From an uncultured Asticcacaulis sp. (GTDB lineage: Bacteria > Pseudomonadota > Alphaproteobacteria > Caulobacterales > Caulobacteraceae): a DNA stretch of 13,888 nt. The notes under the pieces are model-generated. The model worked only from the letters and a program-made list of their open reading frames with translations, made no database searches and had not been told where the DNA came from. How positions within the stretch are numbered: the stretch's first letter is position 1; every line of letters begins with the position of its first letter. Below, piece after piece: positions 1 to 6,089 of this stretch. Where the stretch lies: the NCBI GenBank assembly GCA_946480525.1, contig CAMLLA010000066.1, forward strand, positions 1 to 13,888. Reading direction: 5' to 3'. The position numbers were made by a program, and so were the translations under genes.

Positions 1-58
1 CCTCCCGCCGCTCTTCCCAAAAGCAGAGGTCTGAAGACTTAACGACTAACCACGGAGC

Positions 59-1075
59 CTACTTTGCACGCACGTTGGCAACAGCCTTATCAATAGCGTC
101 GATGACCGCCTTAGGCTGATTAATCTGAATATAGTGACGGCTGTCGGGAACCACGATATGGCTGCCACGCGTTGACAGGGCGGCGAGCCTTGCATGCGCG
201 GCCAACCAGTTGTCCTCTCCTCGCTTATGCTGATCCGGGGTCTGACCAGGCATTGCCGGCATATTGCCGTGCGTCAGGATAATCAGCGGCTTATCGCCGA
301 ATTGCGGGTTGAGGGCGTCAATTTGGGCCGTATTCGCGGATATCCAGCTTGGCGCTGCCGGCGTAATGCTCTGAATCTCTGAAATTTTGGTGCTGATGGT
401 CACGGGGTTTGCCTGCTGCAGCCTGTCTGTGCGCCGCAGGACGTCGTCAAGCGAGCGGTTTTCACGAACACATGCCTTGGCGGCGTCCGTCTTCGGTTCC
501 TGCAACTCGCCGCCCTTCGCTAGGCCGAGGCACGCTTCCAACGGCGCCCACGGCGGTGGCAGTTGATCCGTCGAATCCGGCGGCGCCGTCCACCTGCCCA
601 TGTCGGCATAAGACGGATCGACCAGGACTTCAGCCGCGACGTCGTCGGGATATTTTCCCTGCAAACCTACGCCGTAGAGTCCCGCAACCGAATGGCCGAC
701 ATAGACAATCGGTCCGTCCGTTCCCATGGCCTTGAGCAACAGGTGGATGTCTGTGACATTCGCGGTCACGTCCGACGCGCCCGGCGGAGGATCGGAAAAG
801 CCGTAGCCGGCGCGATCATAACTGCAAGCCCGCGTTGTCTTCGCGACCTCGCCCTGGACATAGCGCCACGACGCAGTCGTGTCACCCATGCCGGCATCGA
901 AAAGGACCGTCGGCGCGCCCTGACCTAGGCAAAACACATTAATGCGGCGACTGCCGTCAATGGCGACCAGGCGCTGCGAATGAGCATAATTTTCGGATGG
1001 GATCGCCGGTTGCGCAGCAAGAGCGCCTCCCGCCACGGAGCTCAATGTCAGCGCGACAAAAACCGACGTTTTCAC
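59..1075 (-). CDS. Exported alpha/beta-hydrolase fold protein
   Basis: Probable serine hydrolase of the alpha/beta-hydrolase fold; the substrate cannot be told. From the chosen start (338 aa) the protein opens with a Sec signal peptide (KTSVFVALTLSSVAGGALA, cleavage near residue 21), so it should act in the periplasm or outside the cell. Visible motifs are a region rich in Gly/Asp around residues 58-66, the SYDRAGYGFSD strand-turn at 85-95, the nucleophile elbow GHSVAG (Ser129), a possible acid at Asp153 in LVDPS, and a late His314 in DSRHYIQINQP. I chose the GTG at 1075-1073 because it begins exactly at the signal peptide and has AGGGGG eight bases upstream. An ATG at 1123 would put 16 unlikely residues before it. 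It is divergent from the CMD/sigma unit, with no visible shared function. Family call is firm; start and role are less sure. Confidence 0.85.
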   Translation of the reverse strand: MKTSVFVALTLSSVAGGALAAQPAIPSENYAHSQRLVAIDGSRRINVFCLGQGAPTVLFDAGMGDTTASWRYVQGEVAKTTRACSYDRAGYGFSDPPPGASDVTANVTDIHLLLKAMGTDGPIVYVGHSVAGLYGVGLQGKYPDDVAAEVLVDPSYADMGRWTAPPDSTDQLPPPWAPLEACLGLAKGGELQEPKTDAAKACVRENRSLDDVLRRTDRLQQANPVTISTKISEIQSITPAAPSWISANTAQIDALNPQFGDKPLIILTHGNMPAMPGQTPDQHKRGEDNWLAAHARLAALSTRGSHIVVPDSRHYIQINQPKAVIDAIDKAVANVRAK

Positions 1076-1262
1076 TTTGCTTTCCCCCTGCTCAAACGTG
1101 AATCCTTCAAGGATGAACAGCATTTCCCGTTAATAACAATATCAAAGTGTTGCTAATCGTCATTATTTGCACTGTTAAGCCGAGAACCTCTTATTATGCG
1201 ACAGGAGTGTATCGCCAGCGTGGCAGGCAAATCCGGATAATCAGAAAATTATTTCGGCGTCT

Positions 1263-1289
1263 TGTCACATCCGGCGCTTGGCGGACGTC
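1263..1289 (+). promoter_or_regulatory. ECF41-type promoter (TGTCACA-N16-CGTC)
   Basis: TGTCACA at 1263-1269 and CGTC at 1286-1289 are separated by 16 bases. This is the -35/-10 pair described for ECF41 sigma factors, and it stands directly upstream of a CMD gene followed by an ECF sigma gene of matching architecture. Transcription would start around 1296, giving a leader of about 47 bases. The match is seen directly; autoregulation is inferred. Confidence 0.75.
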
Positions 1290-1295
1290 ACCCTT

Positions 1296-1322
1296 ATGAC
1301 AGACCCGAACGGGTCGTGTCAT
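1296..1322 (+). promoter_or_regulatory. 5'-leader hairpin before the CMD gene
   Basis: Arms ATGACA-GACCC (1296-1306) and GGGTC-g-TGTCAT (1311-1322) form an 11-bp stem with one bulged G and a GAAC loop. The hairpin begins at the start point predicted from the ECF41-type promoter. The 3' arm also belongs to a second perfect palindrome, GTGTCATGACAC (1316-1327), which reaches to within 3 bases of the ribosome-binding site AGGAGA (1331-1336). It could be an mRNA-stabilising stem, a translational control element or a DNA operator. No T-run follows, so it is not a typical terminator. Confidence 0.5.
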
Positions 1323-1342
1323 GACACACAAGGAGACATGCC

Positions 1343-1813
1343 ATGCAAGCCCGTATGCCCAACCCCGCCTTTGCCGTCGCCAATGCCGGACCCGCCCTGC
1401 TCAACCTCGGCAAGGCGCTGGCCGCCGCCCGTACCGGCAACCTGCCGCCATCCCTGGCCTATCTGGTGCATATCCGCGCCAGCCAGATGAATGGTTGCGA
1501 CTTCTGCATCGCCTACCATGGAATTGAATCGCGTAAGGGTGGTGAAGGTGAAGAGCGCCTTGATGCCCTGGCGGCATGGCGCGATAGCGACCTGTTCACC
1601 CCGGCTGAGCGCGCCGCCCTGGCCCTGACGGAAGCCGTGACGTGCGTCACAGGTCCTGAAATGGTGTCTGACGCGCTTTGGGCCGAAACCGTGCAGTATT
1701 TCAACCCGGACGAAATGGCGGCCTTGCTGCTGGAAATTGCTACCACCAACCTGTGGAATCGCCTGAACGCTGCTACGCGTCAGGTCTTTACGCCGCAAAG
1801 CATCGCCGCCTGA
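1343..1813 (+). CDS. Carboxymuconolactone decarboxylase / AhpD-like protein
   Basis: A 156-aa, all-helical CMD-family protein with the AhpD-type redox motif NGCDFCIAYH (Cys52, Cys55, His59). That motif points to peroxidase or thiol-redox activity rather than to true carboxymuconolactone decarboxylation. The N-terminal segment (LPPSLAYLVHIRASQMNGC) and the later LTEAVTCVTG stretch match the family pattern. The ATG at 1343 has AGGAGA six bases upstream; another ATG five bases earlier is in a different frame. The gene is followed after 15 bases by the ECF sigma gene and preceded by an ECF41-type promoter. CMD genes are the classic partners and targets of ECF41 sigma factors, which suggests this one is both co-transcribed with and activated by its neighbour. 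No signal peptide is seen, so it is cytoplasmic. Confidence 0.92.
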   Translation: MQARMPNPAFAVANAGPALLNLGKALAAARTGNLPPSLAYLVHIRASQMNGCDFCIAYHGIESRKGGEGEERLDALAAWRDSDLFTPAERAALALTEAVTCVTGPEMVSDALWAETVQYFNPDEMAALLLEIATTNLWNRLNAATRQVFTPQSIAA

Positions 1814-1828
1814 TCGATCGGAACCCGC

Positions 1829-2695
1829 ATGGAAACGACCAGCCTTAGCCTCTTTGAAGCCAGACGTCCGCACCTGCTGGCCATGGCCCGGCGCATCCTC
1901 GGTTCGCACAGCGACGCCGAAGACGTTGTCCAGGAGGCTTGGCTGCGGTTTTCCCGCGCCGAGCCCGACACGCTCGATAACCCAGCTGCCTGGCTGACCA
2001 CCGTCGTCAGCCGGCTCTGTCTGGATCAATTGCGCAGCCGTGGCCGGCGTGGCGAGGAGGTGCTGGAGCCTGACGATCCGCGCCTGCCCGAAGCGGACGA
2101 TGCGCCGGACAGTGGCCGGCTATTGGCCGATACGGTTGGCGAGGCGATGCAGGTGGTGCTCGATCGCCTGCCACCGGCCGAGCGCGTCGCCTTGGTGTTG
2201 CACGACATGTTCGATGTGCCCTTCGACGTCATCGGTCGCATTCTCGATCACACCGCTCCATCCGCACGGCAGCTGGCGAGCCGCGCCCGCCGCAAGGTTC
2301 AGTCGGGCCCGCTGGCGTCGCCCGATCCGGGCATTCAGCAAAAGGCGGTTGCCGCCTTTCTCAGGGCGTCGCGCGACGGCGACATGCCGGGGCTCATCGC
2401 CCTGTTGTCACCCGACGTCGCGCTCAATTTCGACGCTGTCGCCGCCCGGCTTGGCGGCGCCCAGGGCCTGTCGGGCGCTGAGGCGGTAGCGCAGTTCTTC
2501 AATGGCCGCGCGCGAACGGCGCTTCTGGCCGATATCGACGGAATGCCGGGCCTGGTTGTCGCACCCGCCGGTGCGGTTGTCCTGGCGCTGCGCCTTACGA
2601 TTATCGAAGGCCGCATAACCGGTATCGAAGCGATCGCCGATCCCGACAGCCTGGGCCTGTTGACCATCTCAGGTATCGGACACGAAATGCACTGA
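1829..2695 (+). CDS. ECF sigma factor with C-terminal SnoaL-like domain (ECF41/SigJ type)
   Basis: A 288-aa sigma-70 family protein. Region 2 covers about residues 9-73 (AEDVVQEAWLRF, NPAAWLTTVVSRLCLDQLRS). Region 4 covers about 105-158 (LPPAERVALVLHDMFDVPFDVIGRIL, SARQLASRARRKV). A SnoaL/NTF2-like domain follows at about 166-277 and ends in ADPDSLGLL. In ECF41 sigmas this fused domain replaces an anti-sigma factor and modulates activity. The usual WLPEP linker motif and the DGGG motif of the C-terminal domain are not recognisable here, so the protein may belong to a divergent or sister subgroup. The start is 15 bases after the CMD stop with only a weak Shine-Dalgarno sequence, suggesting translational coupling. 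Sigma identity is firm; the exact ECF group rests on architecture, the CMD partner and the promoter. Confidence 0.93.
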   Translation: METTSLSLFEARRPHLLAMARRILGSHSDAEDVVQEAWLRFSRAEPDTLDNPAAWLTTVVSRLCLDQLRSRGRRGEEVLEPDDPRLPEADDAPDSGRLLADTVGEAMQVVLDRLPPAERVALVLHDMFDVPFDVIGRILDHTAPSARQLASRARRKVQSGPLASPDPGIQQKAVAAFLRASRDGDMPGLIALLSPDVALNFDAVAARLGGAQGLSGAEAVAQFFNGRARTALLADIDGMPGLVVAPAGAVVLALRLTIIEGRITGIEAIADPDSLGLLTISGIGHEMH

Positions 2696-2709
2696 CAGGT
2701 GGGTTGGGT

Positions 2710-2732
2710 GCGCCTGCTTGAAAAAGCGGCGC
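2710..2732 (+). terminator. Hairpin after the sigma gene, possible weak terminator
   Basis: GCGCC-t-GCTT, loop GAAA, then AAGC-GGCGC make a 9-bp stem with a single bulged T, 14 bases after the sigma stop codon. No T-run follows, so it is either a poor intrinsic terminator or an mRNA 3'-end stabiliser. Confidence 0.35.
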
Positions 2733-2925
2733 TACCGACCGACGCTTTGCACGAACCACGGCATCGGCGACAAGCGACATGTTACCGGTACATTTGGCCT
2801 GTCAGAATAGCCCCCTTCGCCCTCGGAAGCGCTGTTTCACAACACGCCCGACGGAAGTCTAAGCCCATCTGTCCGCGCCGATCTTCTGGGCGCCAGGGCC
2901 GCATGCGATTACATATTCAATTTCA

Positions 2926-2955
2926 TTGACGATGTTAGCGGTCACCATATATAAA
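2926..2955 (+). promoter_or_regulatory. Candidate sigma-70 promoter of the FadR-family gene
   Basis: TTGACG (2926-2931) and TATAAA (2950-2955) are separated by 18 bases, each five of six to consensus. Transcription would start near 2962. That gives a leader of about 128 bases to the ATG at 3090, but only about 11 bases to a GTG at 2973, which argues against the longest reading of the gene. Confidence 0.5.
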
Positions 2956-3089
2956 AAAACTAATCTGTCTGAGTGATAGACTTCGAATTTCTTGAAAACA
3001 GCCGATGTTCCTTCTTTATAGCCTTGTCGATGGTCATGTTACGTGAAAATTTAAGCGGTAATGGGTCGAAGAAACATGGTACCGGTCAC

Positions 3090-3845
3090 ATGCCGGAATT
3101 GGCGCCGCTTGCCCGCCTCTCCGATTTGATATCGCAGCAGCTGGGTGTCGACATTGTTCGTGGCCTCTACGCCGCGGACGACGCGTTGCCGACTGAGGTG
3201 ACGCTTAGCCAGCAATGGAATGTGTCCAGAACCGCGGTGCGCGAAGGCATTCGCGTGGTGGCGTCCAAAGGCATGATCGAGACCCGGACAAAGGCCGGCA
3301 CGATCGTCACCGAACGCTCGCGCTGGCATCTGCTGGACCCGGCCGTCTTGTCGTGGATGCGTCTGGCCGAGCCGGACGAAGCCTTCATACGCTCATTGCT
3401 CGAGTTGAGACTGATCATCGAGCCCCAGGCGGCTGCCCTGGCGGCAAAACGCAGGACGGCGGAAGACCTGTCGAGGCTGCGCAAGGTCCTCGACATTATG
3501 GCGGCGGCGGACAGGACCGAGGAAGCCGCAAGACAGGCCGACATCCAGTTCCACCGGGCCATTCTGAACGCCGCCCGTAATCCGGCCCTGATGCCGTTGT
3601 CCGACTCCATCGAAGCCGCTATCACCTGGTCGAATACCTATAAAATCAGGTGCGGGATTTCTATCCGCGATTCCGTCGCGGATCATGAGCGCATCCTGGA
3701 TGCGATCGAGCGGCAGGAAGACTCCGAAGCGCGGTGGCTTACCGAAACCCTGGCGCGGTCGGCGATAAACCTTGGTTCAACACCGCCGCCGTTCGGAAAC
3801 GCAAACCAGGACGCACCGGCGCAGTTCGCCCGCGCCGCGGTATAG
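3090..3845 (+). CDS. FadR/GntR-family transcriptional regulator (FCD domain, DgoR-like)
   Basis: A 251-aa regulator. The N-terminal winged helix-turn-helix spans about residues 10-75 (LPTEVTLSQQWNVSRTAVREGIRVVASKGMIE in several segments). The linker SRWHLLDPAVLSWM is typical of sugar-acid repressors such as DgoR. The helical FCD ligand domain spans about 95-228. FCD metal-site residues Asp151 and His155 (DIQFH) and His199 (DHERIL) are visible, but the final helix reads TETLARSAINL and lacks the His usually found there. The frame is open back to a GTG at 2973, with ATGs at 3030 and 3036. I chose the ATG at 3090 because it gives normal family length and starts just before the HTH, though no good Shine-Dalgarno sequence decides it. 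Its position beside a lyase locus suggests it senses a uronate- or aldonate-type product. Confidence 0.88.
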   Translation: MPELAPLARLSDLISQQLGVDIVRGLYAADDALPTEVTLSQQWNVSRTAVREGIRVVASKGMIETRTKAGTIVTERSRWHLLDPAVLSWMRLAEPDEAFIRSLLELRLIIEPQAAALAAKRRTAEDLSRLRKVLDIMAAADRTEEAARQADIQFHRAILNAARNPALMPLSDSIEAAITWSNTYKIRCGISIRDSVADHERILDAIERQEDSEARWLTETLARSAINLGSTPPPFGNANQDAPAQFARAAV

Positions 3846-3988
3846 GCGCGACTGGCCCGGCCGAGAATAACCACGCCGAACGGGGCGCCCTTCCCTGTCT
3901 TTTCGTGCCTGAGATCTGCAGCGCAGGCCGCTGTGATATCGGTCACATTTCGCGGCGAAAAAAAGTCCGACAACATACGGACGCTTTT

Positions 3989-4011
3989 GCACAATTTGTG
4001 CGCAATATAAT
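3989..4011 (+). promoter_or_regulatory. Dyad GCACAA-T-TTGTGC abutting a TATAAT box
   Basis: A perfect 13-bp dyad (3989-4001) sits 4 bases upstream of a consensus TATAAT (4006-4011), where a regulator would cover the -35/spacer region. No good -35 is visible (GCTTTT at the 17-base spacing), as might be expected of an activator-dependent promoter. The signal is weak, because the region is A+T-rich and such matches arise by chance. Confidence 0.3.
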
Positions 4012-4153
4012 TCGCAATTGTCAGAAGTATACTGTCGTTGCGCTTATTGTGTTGTCGATTTGAGCGTGGTTTTCATTCCGGACATGTGAATGGCATGCAG
4101 GATGGTGTTCGCGACCACATGCGTCGGGACAGCCTGCTTCATCAATATTTGTC

Positions 4154-4162
4154 TGATATAAT
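4154..4162 (+). promoter_or_regulatory. Extended -10 promoter element upstream of lacI-family gene
   Basis: TGATATAAT matches the extended -10 consensus TGnTATAAT exactly. The -35 position (about 4134-4139, CTGCTT) is poor, which an extended -10 can compensate. Transcription would start near 4169, leaving a leader of about 139 bases before the ATG at 4308. Confidence 0.5.
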
Positions 4163-4164
4163 AC

Positions 4165-4178
4165 TGGTAATCTTACCA
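4165..4178. promoter_or_regulatory. Operator-like dyad TGGTAATCTTACCA
   Basis: Six-base arms TGGTAA and TTACCA flank a 2-bp centre, lying over the predicted start site of the extended -10 promoter. The TGGT...ACCA form recalls operators of FadR-subfamily GntR regulators (UxuR/ExuR-type TGGTATACCA), so the neighbouring FCD regulator is the first candidate to bind it. That assignment is inference. Confidence 0.45.
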
Positions 4179-4307
4179 CCCGCACGCCGCACGTCGCAGC
4201 GCAATAACAGTTTCATCCATGACGCACTTTCTTTTCGCTTCGTAATCAACGAGCAAAGGTTTGATTTTATAGTTCAATGGATTTAGCTGTAGTGTCCGGA
4301 CTTATAG

Positions 4308-5390
4308 ATGGCGTTCCAATCCTCTATGGAAATTGAAACAACACAGAAATCACCGCGTCGAGGGCGGGCCAGCGCGACCATTCACGACGTCGCCAGACAC
4401 AGCGGCGTGTCCCCCATGACGGTTTCGCGGGTCATCAACGGCGAAACCAATGTCCGCGAAGAAACGCGCCAGAAGGTGCTGGCCTCGGTCCAGGAGCTCA
4501 ACTATTCGCCGAGCACGACGGCCCGGTCCCTGGCCTTGCGCGATGAGACCCAGATCGCGGTTCTCTACTCCAATCCGTCAACCTCATACCTCAACGAAAT
4601 CCTGATCGGCGCCCTGACGCAAACGGGTCTGCTGGGATGCCGGCTGACGCTTGCCGCCTGCGACGGGATCGACGGCGCGCTGGAAGCCCTGGAAAACCTG
4701 AAGGCAACGGGGATCGACGGCATCCTCCTGCCCGCCCCCCTGTCCAATTCCAACCGCGTCGCCTTGGCGCTCGACAGCATGAACCTGCCGTCCGTGGGCA
4801 TAGCCGCGGCGCAGCAGCCACCCGGCCGCTCGATCATCGGCGTCGACGACCACGCCGCCGCCTTTGCCATGACGACCTGGCTGGTTGAGCGCGGCCACAC
4901 GCGGATTGGCTTCATCAAGGGGCATCCGAACAACCGCGCCAGTGATTTCCGGACCGAAGGCTTCTTCGCCGCGATGAACGCGGCGGGGCTCGACGTCGAA
5001 GTCGACCTGGTTGCGCAGGGCTATTTCGACTATCATTCGGGCTTCAAGGCGGCGGCGCAATTGCTCGACCGGCCGGACCGGCCGACGGCCATCTTTGCGG
5101 CGAATGACGACATGGCCGCCGGCGTCCTGGCCAATGCCCACAGCTTCGGCGTCAAGGTCCCGACCCAGCTGACCGTCGTTGGCTTCGACGACACGACGAT
5201 CGCGACGACGGTGTGGCCGGAACTGACAACCGTCCGCCAGCCGACGGTCCAGATGGCGTCCCAGGCCGTGGAAATGCTGCTGCTGCAGATCCGGGCAAAG
5301 CGCGCCGGCACGGTCTATGAACCCCGCCGCGAGCTTCGCGACTTCGAGATCATCGAACGTCAGTCATCGGCCCCGGTCCCGAAGGGGTAG
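4308..5390 (+). CDS. LacI-family transcriptional regulator
   Basis: A 360-aa regulator with a LacI-type HTH at about residues 24-70 (ATIHDVARHSGVSPMTVSRV, then INGETNVREETRQKV) and a hinge helix near SPSTTARSLA. A periplasmic-binding-protein-like effector domain spans about 82-350 (GVDDHAAAFAMTTWLVERGHTRIGFI, IFAANDDMAAGV, VVGFDDTTIATTVWPELTTVRQP in segments). Such proteins usually repress sugar-uptake genes until a mono- or oligosaccharide binds. It converges on the oxygenase gene with only 23 bp between the stop codons. Palindromes with a central CG in front of the receptor, esterase and secreted-protein genes are the expected operator type, and it is the only LacI-family gene here. The start could instead be the ATG at 4326; no strong Shine-Dalgarno sequence decides it. 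None of the TGWTATCGATAWCA sites lies in its own upstream region, so autoregulation by that motif is not evident. Confidence 0.95.
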   Translation: MAFQSSMEIETTQKSPRRGRASATIHDVARHSGVSPMTVSRVINGETNVREETRQKVLASVQELNYSPSTTARSLALRDETQIAVLYSNPSTSYLNEILIGALTQTGLLGCRLTLAACDGIDGALEALENLKATGIDGILLPAPLSNSNRVALALDSMNLPSVGIAAAQQPPGRSIIGVDDHAAAFAMTTWLVERGHTRIGFIKGHPNNRASDFRTEGFFAAMNAAGLDVEVDLVAQGYFDYHSGFKAAAQLLDRPDRPTAIFAANDDMAAGVLANAHSFGVKVPTQLTVVGFDDTTIATTVWPELTTVRQPTVQMASQAVEMLLLQIRAKRAGTVYEPRRELRDFEIIERQSSAPVPKG

Positions 5391-5413
5391 GTGCAGCCTA
5401 CGTTCCACGAACC

Positions 5414-6076
5414 CTAGCTCAGCGCCAGGTTGACGCTCATGCTGCGCCGCACGCCCCTGCTCCGGAACGGATAGACGCAGTGCAGCATCCATGACGGCCA
5501 GAGGTAGAATTCTCCGACCACGGGTTTTACGACGAACAGGTTGCGGGCGCCGACGGCTGTGCGGCTGTCGATGAATTGCAGACAGCCGACCGTGTTCTGC
5601 CGGTCCTTGTCCGCCCTGAACTCGTCCTCGTAGTTTTCGGGCACCCTCAGGAACAGAACGCAGCTGTAGACGCACCCCTGGTGGAAGTGCACGGGGTTGA
5701 AGTCTCCCGCCTCCATGTCGTTGATCCATCCTTCCTTGATCTGGATCTCGAGTTTTTTGTCCTTGAGCTCTTCGGTGTCGTCGTAATTGCCGTAGTTGAG
5801 CAGGGCGTTCTCGCAGCGATAGGTGTAGGCGCGCGAAACGTCATAAAGGAAATCCGTCAGGTCCGGCATGGAACGGATGACGTCGGTCATGCGCACCTCC
5901 GTCGCCAGATTGCCGGCGAGATGCTTCGACCAGTCGCGCTCGATCCGTTCGCCGCTGCCTGCCACGACCGCGTCCATGCGCGCATTGAGCCGATCGACGA
6001 CCGATGGCGGCGCGACGGCCTTCATAATGATCGGGCTGAAGGGCGCCACCATCTGGATGGAATAATCGTGGCTCAT
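5414..6076 (-). CDS. Putative 2-oxoglutarate/Fe(II)-dependent oxygenase-like protein
   Basis: A 220-aa protein without a signal peptide. The double-stranded beta-helix signature is readable: GDFNPVHFHQG (His130, His132), LFLRVP after it, FYLWPSWMLHCVYPF (His199 as distal iron ligand) and RRSMSVNLAL (Arg210/Arg211 as 2-oxoglutarate-binding residue). This is the pattern of small bacterial putative 2OG-Fe(II) oxygenases, in which the first ligand motif is HxH-like rather than HxD. The substrate is unknown. The ATG lies 13 bp after the lyase stop, with GGTGA as a weak ribosome-binding site. A TTG at 6112 would overlap the lyase and is less likely. It should be co-transcribed with the lyase as the last gene of the unit. 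Oxygenase- or cupin-like proteins of unclear role often accompany carbohydrate TonB-receptor loci in these bacteria. Confidence 0.72.
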   Translation of the reverse strand: MSHDYSIQMVAPFSPIIMKAVAPPSVVDRLNARMDAVVAGSGERIERDWSKHLAGNLATEVRMTDVIRSMPDLTDFLYDVSRAYTYRCENALLNYGNYDDTEELKDKKLEIQIKEGWINDMEAGDFNPVHFHQGCVYSCVLFLRVPENYEDEFRADKDRQNTVGCLQFIDSRTAVGARNLFVVKPVVGEFYLWPSWMLHCVYPFRSRGVRRSMSVNLALS

Positions 6077-6089
6077 CGGATCACCGGCT

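Larger units (their letters stand above)
2696..3089. other. 394-bp spacer between the sigma and FadR-family genes
   Basis: No convincing gene is present. An open frame from a GTG at 2699 to 2929 lacks a ribosome-binding site, overlaps the hairpin and has no recognisable composition, so it is left out. The spacer holds the post-sigma hairpin, a promoter-like pair at 2926-2955, and two near-identical 12-mers CATGkTACCGGT at 2778-2789 and 3075-3086. It becomes markedly A+T-rich after about 2905, as expected of a promoter region. Confidence 0.6.
3846..4307. other. 462-bp spacer between the two regulator genes
   Basis: No supported gene is present; an 82-codon frame at 4038-4286 has no ribosome-binding site and looks random. 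From about 3940 the spacer is A+T-rich and full of dyads: TTTCGC/GCGAAA near 3947-3959, GTCCG/CGGAC at 3965-3982, GCACAA-T-TTGTGC at 3989-4001, a perfect TATAAT at 4006-4011, an extended -10 at 4154-4162 and TGGTAA-TC-TTACCA at 4165-4178. This is a long, probably multi-promoter control region for the LacI-family gene. Confidence 0.6.

Noticed and set aside
1319..2029. A 236-codon minus-strand frame across the CMD and sigma genes
   Set aside because: It overlaps two clear family members in operon order with their own promoter; the translation shows no recognisable domain.
2699..2929. A 76-codon plus-strand frame right after the sigma gene
   Set aside because: GTG start without Shine-Dalgarno sequence, overlaps a hairpin, Arg/Pro-rich random-looking composition.
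4038..4286. An 82-codon plus-strand frame upstream of the LacI-family gene
   Set aside because: No ribosome-binding site, spans promoter-like and operator-like sequence, no recognisable motifs.
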